Numbered from the stretch's first letter, positions 9,257 to 18,471 are shown. The stretch is 64,000 nt of DNA from Tenuifilaceae bacterium CYCD (GCA_036322835.1 AP027304.1:1860001-1924000), one strand, 5' to 3'. Numbers and translations: made by a program. Notes: a model not told the origin generated them from the sequence alone.

Positions 9257-10570
9257 ATGTTTATGCAAAGAAATTTTCTCAAATTGATTTTGTCTGCATT
9301 CGTTTTTTTACTTTCTGCTGCAGGATCATCTTATGCGCAGGAAGCAAAAACAGATGTGTGGGATTTAAACAAGTGCATTACCTATGCCAAGGATAATAGC
9401 ATTAAAGTTAAGCAAATGCTTCTTGAGGTTAATTCCAGTCAAGTTGATTTGCTCAAGAGTAAATCGGAACGGTTGCCGGCAGTAAATGCCTCTTTCACCG
9501 AAGGTTTTAATAATAGTTTGAATTCGTCAAGCACTGGCTTTTCGTTGAGCACCAGCATGAACCTCTACAGTGGTGGTGCTATCACTAATGGGATTAAAAA
9601 AAGTAAACTTAACGTCGAACTCGCCAATTTGAATCTTGAGGAAACCCGGAACGATATTAGTTTGTCCATAGTTCAGGCATACCTTAATATATTATATGCG
9701 AAGGAATCGTCCGACTATTATAAAGAGGTTGTTGCTGCTTCTCAAAAGCAGGTGGATAGAGCAAGAGAACTTCGTAGGGCAGGATCGATTGCGCAAAAGG
9801 ATCTTGCACAGTTGGATGCGCAGCTGGCTAGTGATAATTATTCTTCTGTTGTTGCCCAGAACAAAGTTACCTCGAACTCAACAACTCTAAAACAACTCCT
9901 CGAAATTCCCGTTACCGATACATTTAATGTGGCGTTCCCTAATGTTGACATGAATGATAGCTTAGTTGTTATGCCAACATTGCAGGAAGCACTAAATGCA
10001 GCATTATCCGTTAGACCCGAGATTAAGGGTAGCATAATAAGCACATCAATTGCAGAGACCGATCTTAAAATATCCAAAGCAGGTTACTTACCTTCGTTGA
10101 GCTTAAGTGCGGATTATTCTACCAGTTATACGCCCGAAAGTAGCGTGGCATTTGGCAATCAATTTTCCGACAATCAGAACAAAAAATTAGGATTAACCTT
10201 GAGTATTCCAATTTTTAACCGCAATACAACGCGTACGTCTGTTCAGCAATCAAAGATAGATTTGGAGAGAGCAAAGCTCTCGTACACGGAAACCGAGAAG
10301 AATTTGCTTCAAACCGTTGAGAGCGTTTATCAGGATGCTGTTGCTGCGTTAAGCCGTTATAAATCGGCCAAAGTGCAGTTAGAGTCTGCTGCAGAAAGCT
10401 ATACGCTTTCCGAGCAACAGTTTAATCTGGGGATGATAAATATTGTTGAACTTTTGGATGTTAAAACATCTCTCCTAAATGCGAAATCAGAGTTGGTTCA
10501 AGCTAAATACTCCGCGGTACTAAATCTGAAGATTTTGGATTTTTACATGGGCAAATCGATAACATTATAA
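9257..10570 (+). CDS. TolC-family outer-membrane efflux channel
   Basis: 437 residues. Signal peptide (cut near SSYAQE), then two outer-membrane efflux protein repeats with long coiled helices (LDLAN-like amphipathic runs and a second half starting near residue 245). It forms the trimeric tunnel through the outer membrane used by tripartite exporters. It is the first gene of the run TolC, adaptor, ATPase, permease, small periplasmic protein, LytS and LytTR, all on the plus strand with short gaps, so it should serve the MacAB-like pump that follows. Two in-frame ATGs (9257 and 9263) are possible starts. Confidence 0.92.
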   Translation: MFMQRNFLKLILSAFVFLLSAAGSSYAQEAKTDVWDLNKCITYAKDNSIKVKQMLLEVNSSQVDLLKSKSERLPAVNASFTEGFNNSLNSSSTGFSLSTSMNLYSGGAITNGIKKSKLNVELANLNLEETRNDISLSIVQAYLNILYAKESSDYYKEVVAASQKQVDRARELRRAGSIAQKDLAQLDAQLASDNYSSVVAQNKVTSNSTTLKQLLEIPVTDTFNVAFPNVDMNDSLVVMPTLQEALNAALSVRPEIKGSIISTSIAETDLKISKAGYLPSLSLSADYSTSYTPESSVAFGNQFSDNQNKKLGLTLSIPIFNRNTTRTSVQQSKIDLERAKLSYTETEKNLLQTVESVYQDAVAALSRYKSAKVQLESAAESYTLSEQQFNLGMINIVELLDVKTSLLNAKSELVQAKYSAVLNLKILDFYMGKSITL

Positions 10571-10580
10571 AATTATAGAT

Positions 10581-11864
10581 ATGAAAAAGAAAGCTCTTTT
10601 TATAGGAATACCTATTGTTATTGCAATCATTCTCTTTTTTGCTTTTGGAACGCGAAATAAAGAGGTGGTTAGGGTTGATACCGTTGCAGTTAACAGAGGC
10701 AATATTGTTAATACCGTTACAGCTACTGGAACTGTGGAGCCAACCAATGAGGTTACTGTTGGTACCCAAGTTTCGGGCGTAATCAATAAGATTTATGTTG
10801 ATTATAATGACGCGGTTAAAAAAGGACAACTATTAGCGGAACTGGATAGATCTACTCTAAATGCTTTAGTGTTACAAACAAAAGCTAGTTTATCCTCGGC
10901 TGAGAATGAATTGCACTACCGTCAGCAAAACTTTGAGCGAACCAAAAAGCTTTTCCAGAGTTCTCTTGTTAGCGATGTTGATTATGAAGATGCCGAATAC
11001 CAATATAATAACGCAAAGGCAAATGCCGATCAACTAAAGTCAAAATTGGAGCAAGCTGAGGTTAATCTGTCCTATGCTTATATTTATTCGCCTATTGATG
11101 GCGTAATACTTAATAGGAATGTACAGGAAGGCCAAACTGTTGCGGCAAGTTTTAGCACGCCTACACTTTTTTCTATTGCGCGCGATTTGACAAAGATGCA
11201 GGTCGAGGCCGATGTGGACGAGGCCGATATAGGACAGGTAAGATTGGGGCAACGTGTTAATTTTACAGTTGATGCTTTTCCTCAGGATACTTTTGCAGGA
11301 AGTGTTACTCAAATTCGTTTGCAGCCCACTACAACTTCAAATGTTGTTACCTATACAGTAATAGTTGAGGCTCCAAATAATGATCTTAAACTTATGCCTG
11401 GCCTTACTGCCAATATCGAAATTGTGATTAAGGAGGCTAGAAATGCTCTTGTAATCCCTCCTAAAGCATTGCAGTTTGAGCCAACTCAGGAAATGGCCGA
11501 GATGTTCGATATGAAACCCGACCATAGACCCAATGCAGGTAATGATAGTATAATGCCAAGAAACGATTCGGGAAATCTTGGAATAGCTAATCCCGATGGT
11601 TTACCCAATGGAGAGTTTGGCTCTAAACCCGAAAATGCAAAGGTTGTTTGGGTGAAAAAGGGAAATAAAATTCAGCCCCATTTTGTAGAAACAGGTCTTG
11701 AGGATGGTGCTAAAGTTGAGGTAATAAGAGGAATAAATATGGGCGATAGCATTGTAACTGGCGTTTCAAAAACAGTTGCCGTGGCTGCTAAAAAAACTCA
11801 AAGTGGTAGTCCTTTTATGCCAAAGCCGCCACAACGTAAGCAAAATACCAGTAAGGGTAATTAA
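10581..11864 (+). CDS. MacA-like periplasmic adaptor subunit
   Basis: 427 residues. One N-terminal membrane anchor (residues 5-22), then the membrane-fusion pattern: lipoyl half GTVEPTNEVTVGTQVSGVI, a coiled-coil hairpin (about residues 95-155), second lipoyl half with YIYSPIDGVILNRNVQEGQ, and beta-barrel and membrane-proximal domains. It bridges the inner-membrane ABC transporter to TolC. The insert DMKPDHRPNAGNDS through the C-terminal half is low in structure and Asn/Pro rich. It starts 10 bases after tolC and ends 12 bases before the ATPase. Substrates of MacAB-type pumps include macrolides and peptides; the substrate here is not known. Confidence 0.92.
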   Translation: MKKKALFIGIPIVIAIILFFAFGTRNKEVVRVDTVAVNRGNIVNTVTATGTVEPTNEVTVGTQVSGVINKIYVDYNDAVKKGQLLAELDRSTLNALVLQTKASLSSAENELHYRQQNFERTKKLFQSSLVSDVDYEDAEYQYNNAKANADQLKSKLEQAEVNLSYAYIYSPIDGVILNRNVQEGQTVAASFSTPTLFSIARDLTKMQVEADVDEADIGQVRLGQRVNFTVDAFPQDTFAGSVTQIRLQPTTTSNVVTYTVIVEAPNNDLKLMPGLTANIEIVIKEARNALVIPPKALQFEPTQEMAEMFDMKPDHRPNAGNDSIMPRNDSGNLGIANPDGLPNGEFGSKPENAKVVWVKKGNKIQPHFVETGLEDGAKVEVIRGINMGDSIVTGVSKTVAVAAKKTQSGSPFMPKPPQRKQNTSKGN

Positions 11865-11876
11865 AATTAGGTAGCC

Positions 11877-12623
11877 ATGAGCGATATTATTATAAGCCTT
11901 AATAGCATTAAACGAGAGTTTTTGGTTGGTAGCGAGGTTGTAAAAGCGCTTCGGGGGGTTTCGTTTAGTGTGAACCGAGGTGAGTTTCTTACTATAATGG
12001 GGGCCAGCGGTTCGGGCAAATCAACATTGTTGAACCTTTTGGGGTGCTTAGACAAGCCTTCTTCTGGCGATTATTTTCTCGACGGAGTTTCGGTTGCAAG
12101 TCTTTCGAAAAATGAATTGGCCAGATTGAGGAATCATAAGATAGGTTTTGTCTTTCAGTCGTTCAATCTTTTGCCCCGTACCTCAGCTTTAGAGAATGTT
12201 GAGCTTCCTTTGCTATATAATTCTAAGGTGAGTAGCAAGGAGCGCAAGGAAAGAGCAATTGCTGCACTTGAGGCTGTTGATTTAGTTAACAGAATGGATC
12301 ATACGCCCAGTCAGTTGTCTGGTGGCCAACAGCAGCGTGTGGCCATTGCACGAGCATTGGTGAACGATCCCGTTATGATTTTGGCCGATGAGGCCACCGG
12401 AAACTTAGACTCTAAAACAAGTTATGACGTGATGGATTTATTTCAGCGACTTAACCAGGATGGGAAAACCATTGTGTTTGTAACGCATGAGCCAGATATC
12501 GCTTTGCTTAGCAAGCGAACAATAACATTAAGGGATGGGCATATCGTAAAGGATAGCCCAGTAGAAAACCCCAAGACGGCAAAGTGGTTTCTTGAGAACT
12601 TGCCTGCAAATGGCGATAATTAG
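11877..12623 (+). CDS. ABC transporter ATP-binding protein (MacB/LolD type)
   Basis: 248 residues, the usual size of a LolD/MacB nucleotide-binding subunit. Walker [10 protein letters not shown] at residues 42-50, a Q-loop in [20 protein letters not shown], signature [15 protein letters not shown] (about 142) and Walker [10 protein letters not shown]. It hydrolyses ATP to drive conformational change in the permease encoded next. In the E. coli MacB the ATPase and permease are fused; here they are separate, which is common in this phylum. Confidence 0.95.
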   Translation: MSDIIISLNSIKREFLVGSEVVKALRGVSFSVNRGEFLTIMGASGSGKSTLLNLLGCLDKPSSGDYFLDGVSVASLSKNELARLRNHKIGFVFQSFNLLPRTSALENVELPLLYNSKVSSKERKERAIAALEAVDLVNRMDHTPSQLSGGQQQRVAIARALVNDPVMILADEATGNLDSKTSYDVMDLFQRLNQDGKTIVFVTHEPDIALLSKRTITLRDGHIVKDSPVENPKTAKWFLENLPANGDN

Positions 12624-12630
12624 TTGTACT

Positions 12631-13851
12631 ATGAATGGAATAAACTTAACAAAGATAGCCCTGATGGCTATGGCAAGGAATAAGATGCGAACGTTCCTTA
12701 CCATGCTAGGTATCATCATTGGTGTGGCATCGGTAATAACAATGCTTGGAATTGGACAGGGCTCCAAAAAAAGTATTCAGTCCGAGTTGTCGAGCATGGG
12801 GACCAATATGATTTTTATTCGCCCCTATAGTGATATGCAAGGCGGTGTTAGAATGGACTTTGGTAGTATGCAAAGCTTAAAGGTTTCTGATGCTAAATTG
12901 ATCGAGAAGAATTGTTCCAGCGTGGCAGCCGTTTCGCCGTTGGTAAGCACTAGTGGACAGGTTGTGGCGGGAGGCAAAAACTGGCCAACATCCATTCAGG
13001 GTGTAAGCCCGGCATTTACCAAGATTAGAAATATCACAGTAAAGGATGGTGTGATGTTTAGCAATGCCGATATTATGACTGCAGCAAAGGTTTGCTTGCT
13101 CGGAAAAACTGTTGTTACCAATCTTTTCCCCGATGGGTCATCTCCTATAGGCAAGTCAATTCGTTTTAAAGGGATTCCCTTTGTTGTGATTGGCGTTCTC
13201 GATGAAAAAGGTCAGAACAATTTTGGGCAGGATCAGGACGATATAATTCTTGCGCCATACACAACCATCCAGAAAAGACTATTGGCAATTACCCATGTTC
13301 AGAGCATATACGCTTCAAGTATCGATGAAAATTCTTCGGCGAAGGCCATCTCTGAAATTTCCGATGTGCTTAGGGCATCTCATAAATTAAAAAGTGCCGA
13401 TGAGGATGATTTCGAAATTCGTTCTCAGGCTGAAATGATTAAAACATTCAGTTCTGTTACCGATATGCTTACCGCATTGTTGGCATCGATAGCTGCCATT
13501 TCGCTACTGGTTGGTGGTATAGGGATTATGAATATCATGTTTGTTTCGGTTACTGAGCGCACCCGTGAGATAGGGTTGCGTATGGCAATTGGTGGACGGG
13601 AGATTGATATAATGTTTCAATTCTTGCTCGAGGCCATAATTATTAGTTTGGTTGGGGGTATTATTGGAATTGTATTCGGCCTTGTTGCCTCGCTGGCCAT
13701 ATCGTCAATACTAAGTTGGCCAATTCAAATAACAACCGTGTCCATTGTGCTTTCGTTTTTGGTTTGCTTTGTTACAGGGATGTTTTTTGGCTGGTATCCA
13801 GCCCGTAAAGCAGCCTACCTCGATCCTATTGAGGCCTTACGTTATGAGTAG
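12631..13851 (+). CDS. MacB-like ABC transporter permease (FtsX/MacB_PCD)
   Basis: 406 residues from the ATG at 12631, seven bases after the ATPase stop; an earlier in-frame start at 12592 would overlap the ATPase gene and is unlikely. Layout: one N-terminal membrane segment (TFLTMLGIIIGVASVITM), a large periplasmic domain, then three C-terminal segments with the motif GIGIMNIMFVSVTERTREIGLR. The C-terminus ARKAAYLDPIEALRYE is the family's usual ending. It works as a mechanotransmitting pump that pushes periplasmic substrates into the TolC channel. One operon with its adaptor and ATPase. Confidence 0.94.
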   Translation: MNGINLTKIALMAMARNKMRTFLTMLGIIIGVASVITMLGIGQGSKKSIQSELSSMGTNMIFIRPYSDMQGGVRMDFGSMQSLKVSDAKLIEKNCSSVAAVSPLVSTSGQVVAGGKNWPTSIQGVSPAFTKIRNITVKDGVMFSNADIMTAAKVCLLGKTVVTNLFPDGSSPIGKSIRFKGIPFVVIGVLDEKGQNNFGQDQDDIILAPYTTIQKRLLAITHVQSIYASSIDENSSAKAISEISDVLRASHKLKSADEDDFEIRSQAEMIKTFSSVTDMLTALLASIAAISLLVGGIGIMNIMFVSVTERTREIGLRMAIGGREIDIMFQFLLEAIIISLVGGIIGIVFGLVASLAISSILSWPIQITTVSIVLSFLVCFVTGMFFGWYPARKAAYLDPIEALRYE

Positions 13852-13877
13852 GTAATCACTTTAAACATAATAAAATC

Positions 13878-14267
13878 ATGATGCGAACATTTATTTTTGC
13901 TATTATTGTACTAGGGACATCGATTATGGCAAGCGCCCAACGACCGGGTGCCCCTAAGATGGATTCAAAGGAAATGGTTAGTAAAACTATTAGCGAGTTG
14001 ACTGAAACCATTGATATTTCAGTAGATGTTCAAGATTCCTTAAAGGTTGTTCTACTAAATTTCTTTGATGAGATGGACAAAGGCCGAGAGGCTGGCAATC
14101 GTCCGAACATTCAAGAACTAGAGAAGAATAGAGATGCAAAGGTGAAAACACTCCTTACGGATGAGCAGTTTGAGGCTTACAAGAAGTTTATGGACGAACA
14201 TAAACCTAAGGGAGGACGGCCTAGTAATGATAGAATGGGAAATGCCCCAGAATCTATGGGGCAATAG
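13878..14267 (+). CDS. Small periplasmic helical protein (Spy/CpxP-like)
   Basis: 129 residues. Signal peptide (cut near MASAQR), then an all-helical acidic body with LTDEQFEAYKKFMDEHKPKG, which resembles the LTxxQ-type repeats of the Spy/CpxP chaperones, and a Pro/Gly/Asn-rich tail. Such proteins bind unfolded periplasmic proteins or shield a sensor. Its place between the exporter and the LytS/LytTR pair suggests it reports envelope stress to the sensor or protects against the exporter's substrate. That role is inference, and the family call rests on weak similarity. Confidence 0.6.
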   Translation: MMRTFIFAIIVLGTSIMASAQRPGAPKMDSKEMVSKTISELTETIDISVDVQDSLKVVLLNFFDEMDKGREAGNRPNIQELEKNRDAKVKTLLTDEQFEAYKKFMDEHKPKGGRPSNDRMGNAPESMGQ

Positions 14268-14294
14268 TTTTGTGTTGATTAAAAACTTTAGAGT

Positions 14295-15356
14295 ATGCTT
14301 ACCTCAAATCCAAAAGCAAAACGAATAGCGAGTATTGTCCTGCATGTCCTAATCTGGACGTTCTGGTTTGCTGCGCCTATACTATTCTCGTATAATAGAA
14401 CAAGGATAAACGAGCCGCCTCGAGATCCTGTCTTCAACTTTGTTTTTTGGATTCCGATGGTTACATCGTTGATCCTATTTTACCTAAACTACTTATTCCT
14501 TGTCGACAGGTATCTTTTCAATAAGAAAATCGGCTGGTTCATTGCCATAAACTTAATTCTGATTGTTGGCTTTTCGTTTTTCTCCGATTTTTTGAGAGAC
14601 CTTATTTTATTACCTTTCGATAAGAATCTTAATATGCAGAAACCACCAAGGGAACTGTTTCTAAAGATGCATCATTTCTCGTTTCTTTTTGTGGTAAGCA
14701 TTAGCGTTGCCATAAAAACAACTAGTCGTTGGTATGTATCCGAAAATCAGCGCAAGAACTTGGAGAATGAAAATCTTAAGTCGGAGTTAAATAATTTAAA
14801 GATGCAGTTGAATCCGCACTTCTTCTTCAATACCTTAAACAATATTTACTCGTTAATTCAAACATCACCAGAAAAAGCGCAGGACTCGGTTCATGGATTG
14901 GCTAAACTGATGCGGTATCACCTTTACGAAACCAATGAGGACAAGGTGTCGATAGATGGTGAAATTGAGTTTATGAAGAGCTATGTGGAGTTAATGAAGC
15001 TGCGCTTCTCGTCGAATGTGGATGTTAATTGCGAATTTCAGATAGAAAACCATGAGGTAAGTATTGCACCATTGCTTTTCATTCCGCTAATCGAGAATGC
15101 ATTCAAACACGGTGTTAACCCTCTAGAAAAGTCGATTATTAAGATATCGCTTCAGGAGAAGAACCATATAATTTCGTTCGAATCGTTCAACTCAAACTTT
15201 CCGCAAAAGTATCAAACCGACACGGAGCGAGATGCCAATGGAATTGGTTTGGAGAATATTCAAAAACGACTTTCTCTTATATACCCCGGTAAATTTATCT
15301 TTATAAAGAATTGTGTTGATGATCTGTTTCACGTTAAAGTAGTAATACAGCTATGA
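14295..15356 (+). CDS. LytS/YehU-type sensor histidine kinase
   Basis: 353 residues. Four hydrophobic membrane segments within residues 10-145, a coiled coil (about 150-172), then the His_kinase domain with MQLNPHFFFNTLNNI (His175 is the predicted phosphorylation site) and an HATPase with FIPLIENAFKHGV and the glycine box GIGLENIQKRL. It lacks an extracytoplasmic sensor domain, so it probably senses through its membrane segments, as kinases near exporters often do. The stop overlaps the LytTR start by four bases (ATGA), so the pair is translationally coupled. Confidence 0.92.
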   Translation: MLTSNPKAKRIASIVLHVLIWTFWFAAPILFSYNRTRINEPPRDPVFNFVFWIPMVTSLILFYLNYLFLVDRYLFNKKIGWFIAINLILIVGFSFFSDFLRDLILLPFDKNLNMQKPPRELFLKMHHFSFLFVVSISVAIKTTSRWYVSENQRKNLENENLKSELNNLKMQLNPHFFFNTLNNIYSLIQTSPEKAQDSVHGLAKLMRYHLYETNEDKVSIDGEIEFMKSYVELMKLRFSSNVDVNCEFQIENHEVSIAPLLFIPLIENAFKHGVNPLEKSIIKISLQEKNHIISFESFNSNFPQKYQTDTERDANGIGLENIQKRLSLIYPGKFIFIKNCVDDLFHVKVVIQL

Positions 15357-16072
15357 GAACACTCAAGTGCATAATTGTTGACGATGAGCCTCTTGCCTTG
15401 GACTTGCTGGAGAGCTATGTGAAAAAAACTCCATTTTTGGAGCTTGTTGAGAGATTTGTATCGCCATACCAGGCAATGCAATACTTGACAGAAAATCAGG
15501 TAGACCTTGTTTTTCTGGATATCCAAATGCCCGGGATAACGGGAATAGAACTGTCGAAGGTTATACAGAATGGGCCCAAAGTTGTTTTCACTACGGCTTA
15601 CAGCCAGTACGCTTTAGAGGGTTTTAAGGTTGATGCTATTGATTACCTTGTTAAACCTTTCAACTATCAGGAATTTTTAAAAGCTGCCAACAAAGCGCTA
15701 ACTTGGTTTAACTTGGTTAATAAGCAATCGGAAGAAACTAGCGACGACAATGCCATTTTTGTTAAATCGGAGTATAAACTGGTTAAGATTGAGTACGATA
15801 AGATAATTTATATCGAAGGTTTAAAGGATTATGTGAAAATATACATGACCGATCATTCCAAGCCAGTTCTAACCCTAATGACACTTAAATCGCTGGAAGA
15901 ACGGTTGCCTTCAACTCAATTTATGCGGGTTCATCGGTCGTACATCGTCAACCTAACTAAAATAAATACCATTGAAAGGAGTCGCATAGTGTTTGGCTCT
16001 GTTTACATTCCAATTGCCGATGGATATAAGGAGAAATTTCAAGGTTTCTTGGATAAGAGGTTTATGGAGTAG
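15353..16072 (+). CDS. LytTR-family response regulator
   Basis: 239 residues. Receiver domain (1-120) with acidic pocket VDDEP, phospho-acceptor Asp56 in VFLDIQMPG, and Lys101 in DYLVKPFNY. The C-terminal LytTR DNA-binding domain (about 135-239) has KSEYKLVKIEYDKIIYIEGLK-like strands and FMRVHRSYIVNL. It is the partner of the overlapping LytS-type kinase, and in such clusters the regulator usually switches on the adjoining exporter. I could not identify LytTR binding sites with confidence. Confidence 0.93.
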   Translation: MRTLKCIIVDDEPLALDLLESYVKKTPFLELVERFVSPYQAMQYLTENQVDLVFLDIQMPGITGIELSKVIQNGPKVVFTTAYSQYALEGFKVDAIDYLVKPFNYQEFLKAANKALTWFNLVNKQSEETSDDNAIFVKSEYKLVKIEYDKIIYIEGLKDYVKIYMTDHSKPVLTLMTLKSLEERLPSTQFMRVHRSYIVNLTKINTIERSRIVFGSVYIPIADGYKEKFQGFLDKRFME

Positions 16073-16100
16073 TGCCTGAATAAATATTTAAAAAAACTCT

Positions 16101-16148
16101 GAACTTACAAGATTTGCTATTCAAAGCATTGCTTGTAAGTTTTTTTAT
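16101..16148 (+). terminator. Terminator after LytTR gene
   Basis: AACTTACAAG (16102-16111) pairs with CTTGTAAGTT (16132-16141), followed by a run of T. The loop is long (20 bases) but the T tract is strong. It separates the exporter cluster from the sigma-factor gene. Confidence 0.7.
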
Positions 16149-16181
16149 TGCGAAGTATTGATAACTTTATTTTTTGTCTCC

Positions 16182-16212
16182 TGTCACAAACAGCATTTTC
16201 GTTTGTCTTATA
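16182..16212 (+). promoter_or_regulatory. Candidate ECF-type promoter upstream of sigma gene
   Basis: TGTCACA (16182-16188), then a 15-base spacer, then TGTCTTATAG (16204-16213), ending 16 bases before the sigma factor ATG. The -35/-10 layout resembles ECF promoters with TGTCACA and CGTC elements, so the sigma factor may transcribe its own operon. The call rests on pattern alone. Confidence 0.45.
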
Positions 16213-16228
16213 GTTGTGATTTCTGATT

Positions 16229-16690
16229 ATGAATTTTGATAGTTTTTATAACGACAATTATTCTTGTATATACAGATTCTGCTTGCAGTGGATTGGCAAT
16301 TCCGACGATGCCAAGGATATTGCGCAGGAGGTATTCACAGAGTTATTTGAAAGGCTAACAAAGCAGGTTGATTTTATTAATCCTCGAGCGTGGGCATACC
16401 GTGTGGCGTACAATAGATGCATCAATCTTCACAAAAGGAAGCAACAGGTAGTTTATGGCGATATCATTATTACACAAGCAGATGTTGATAATAGTTTAGA
16501 GAGACGAGAGCAATTCCTTAGAATACGCAAAGCAATGAATAAACTAAGCGAAAAAGAACGGGCTCTGGTGATACTTTACAAAGAAGGTTTTTCCTACAAG
16601 GAGATGTCGGCTGTTATTGAAATTAACGAGAATTCAGTCGGAAAAACTCTTTCGCGGGCGATTGATAAAATGACAAAACTGTTGGTTTAA
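16229..16690 (+). CDS. ECF-family RNA polymerase sigma factor
   Basis: 153 residues, on the short side for an ECF factor. Region 2 (residues 1-70) includes DAKDIAQEVFTELFE; region 4 (100-150) has LSEKERALVILYKEGFSYKEMSAVIEI. No extra domain. It is followed after 11 bases by a zinc-finger anti-sigma gene and then a secreted propeller gene, the common sigma/anti-sigma/target arrangement. A possible autoregulated promoter lies directly upstream (16182-16212). The signal and full regulon cannot be read from the window. Confidence 0.92.
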   Translation: MNFDSFYNDNYSCIYRFCLQWIGNSDDAKDIAQEVFTELFERLTKQVDFINPRAWAYRVAYNRCINLHKRKQQVVYGDIIITQADVDNSLERREQFLRIRKAMNKLSEKERALVILYKEGFSYKEMSAVIEINENSVGKTLSRAIDKMTKLLV

Positions 16691-16701
16691 ATGGAGGTTG
16701 T

Positions 16702-17199
16702 ATGAAAATTTTTGGAAAAAGTAAATGTCTAAAGGACTGGCAGATTCAAGCATATATCGATAAAGAACTAGACGATGATACGCTATTGTTGTTCAGTGCT
16801 CATGTCGAAAAATGTGATTACTGTAAAAAGCGGGTTGAGGCTAAAAGGAAAAGAATTGAGACTGTAATTGGGTCTTTGAATATCATACAAAACTACAGTT
16901 TTGCTGGTGGTTTAGACGAAAATCCGAAACCAACAATTCGAAATTTTAAAAACTACATTATTGGTGTAAGTGTTGCCGCATCGGTAGTAATTGCAGCATT
17001 ATTTTTCAAGCATCAAACCAATAATTCAACTTCGATTTCCGAGGATGATTGCAAGTGGGTTGCGCTAAGCAGCAACGAATTTCAACCTGAACTAGAGTCT
17101 CCAAATCGATTGTTTAGAATGCGCGCTGTAAAGTGCGAAGAATTATCAAGAGACAGCTCTTTACGTGTCACATACTTAGTAAAAACTTGCAAACAATAA
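16702..17199 (+). CDS. Zinc-finger anti-sigma factor
   Basis: 165 residues. The cytoplasmic N-terminus has the ZAS signature HxxxCxxC (His34, Cys38, Cys41), one membrane segment follows (about residues 88-107), and a 55-residue periplasmic tail ends the protein. Such proteins hold their ECF sigma factor at the membrane until an envelope signal triggers release. The start has a good Shine-Dalgarno sequence (GGAGG at 16692). The target is taken to be the adjacent sigma factor because of position. Confidence 0.85.
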   Translation: MKIFGKSKCLKDWQIQAYIDKELDDDTLLLFSAHVEKCDYCKKRVEAKRKRIETVIGSLNIIQNYSFAGGLDENPKPTIRNFKNYIIGVSVAASVVIAALFFKHQTNNSTSISEDDCKWVALSSNEFQPELESPNRLFRMRAVKCEELSRDSSLRVTYLVKTCKQ

Positions 17200-17246
17200 A
17201 GGATTGGCCAATCCACAAAGTAATTATCAACTTAAATTCTAGAACT

Positions 17247-18437
17247 ATGAAAAAACTTACGGTATTTTTAATGACAATAGCATTTGCGTATACTTTAAAT
17301 GGTCAATCCTTGCTTGATGTTTACAAATCAGGAAAGGTTTCCCTTGAGCCTGAAAGCAACTTTGCTGTTGGTGCAAATTGGGAGAAAATATTCCCCGATT
17401 ATTCAGAAGTTTCATATGGCAACTCTATTGGCTATTATAAAAGTATAGCAGTTGCCTCCGATGGAAGTGTTTTTGTGGGAAATTACAGTTCATACACTAT
17501 TCAAAAATTCAGCCCCAAAGGAGATTTAGTTTTAACCTTTGGTAAAAAAGGGAAAGGTGTAGGCGAATTTTCTGAACGCCCAACCCTTGGTGGAGTTATT
17601 GGCAATAAGTATGTTTTTACTCACGAACTTAATGGTCATATTAAAATATTTTCAACAGATGGAAACTACATTAAAACTATCAAGGTTGATTATTTGCCAT
17701 TAAAAACCATTGCCTGTGGTAATAAGATAGCTCTTATTGGGCACGTTTCAATAAGAGAAAAGGTTCGATACGTTATTACATTAATCGACCCTGAAACCGA
17801 TGAACAAAAAATAATCAAAAAATACGATGATATTTCTGTAAGTTCGATGGTCGTTGTGAATAAGAATAATTATATGATTTCTTTCTCGCCAATGTTCACG
17901 AAAGCCGAATTAATGATACGTTCTTTGCCTAACGGAAATTTAATTGTGGGTATCAATACCCGAAAATTGTTGGAAGAGTACTCGGTTGGTGGCAAATTGG
18001 TAAAATCCTTCAATTTAGATTTTGAAGCTCCCGCATATCCAGAAGATTTAAAAAAAGAGTTTATGTCAGGAATAGAAAAAAGAATTGAAGAAAATAAATT
18101 CACCAAGGAGGATGTTTCCGAGGTTTACGAGCCCACCTTTTTCCCAAAAAACACTCTTTACTATTACAATTTTTTAGTCGACAGCGATGGAAATTTACTA
18201 GTATTTCGATTTATCGACGAGGATGTTGACCATAAATTCCGGGTTTACAGTTTCGATAGCAATGGAAAATCTTTAGCAGAAACTACCTTGGATGTTTCTG
18301 GGTTTAAATTGAGCCTAAACTATCGCTTCGAGGATTTATGTTTCTTCAATGGCTTTGCTTACGGACTTCTCCATCCAAAGTCAGATAAAATGCAACCCTT
18401 GCAGCTGGTTAAGTTTAAAGTGAAAGCGAATCAATAG
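17247..18437 (+). CDS. Secreted 6-bladed beta-propeller protein
   Basis: 396 residues from the ATG at 17247, which places a clean signal peptide at the N-terminus (cut near LNGQS); an earlier in-frame start at 17133 would overlap the anti-sigma gene by 67 bases and is rejected. The body shows NHL/6-bladed-propeller strands (VASDGSVFVGNYSSYTIQKF, SPKGDLVLTFGKKGKGVGEF), with blades repeating every 45-55 residues. Such proteins are secreted or periplasmic binding modules in Bacteroidota. It is the third gene of the sigma/anti-sigma unit and so a likely target or sensor of that system. Confidence 0.75.
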   Translation: MKKLTVFLMTIAFAYTLNGQSLLDVYKSGKVSLEPESNFAVGANWEKIFPDYSEVSYGNSIGYYKSIAVASDGSVFVGNYSSYTIQKFSPKGDLVLTFGKKGKGVGEFSERPTLGGVIGNKYVFTHELNGHIKIFSTDGNYIKTIKVDYLPLKTIACGNKIALIGHVSIREKVRYVITLIDPETDEQKIIKKYDDISVSSMVVVNKNNYMISFSPMFTKAELMIRSLPNGNLIVGINTRKLLEEYSVGGKLVKSFNLDFEAPAYPEDLKKEFMSGIEKRIEENKFTKEDVSEVYEPTFFPKNTLYYYNFLVDSDGNLLVFRFIDEDVDHKFRVYSFDSNGKSLAETTLDVSGFKLSLNYRFEDLCFFNGFAYGLLHPKSDKMQPLQLVKFKVKANQ

Positions 18438-18443
18438 TAAAAG

Positions 18444-18471
18444 AAAGGTCAACTTTGAGGTTGACCTTTTT
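18444..18471. terminator. Bidirectional terminator
   Basis: AAAGGTCAAC (18444-18453) pairs with GTTGACCTTT (18460-18469), six-base loop, T run on the plus strand and A run before the stem for the minus strand. It lies between the convergent propeller gene and the minus-strand secreted protein. Confidence 0.88.

Noticed and set aside
12592-12630. Upstream start for the permease gene.
   Set aside because: It overlaps the ATPase gene; the ATG at 12631 begins the family N-terminus.
9257-16072. A biosynthetic cluster making the exporter's substrate.
   Set aside because: No precursor peptide or modifying enzyme lies within or beside the cluster.
17133-17246. Upstream start for the propeller gene.
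   Set aside because: It would bury the signal peptide and overlap the anti-sigma gene.
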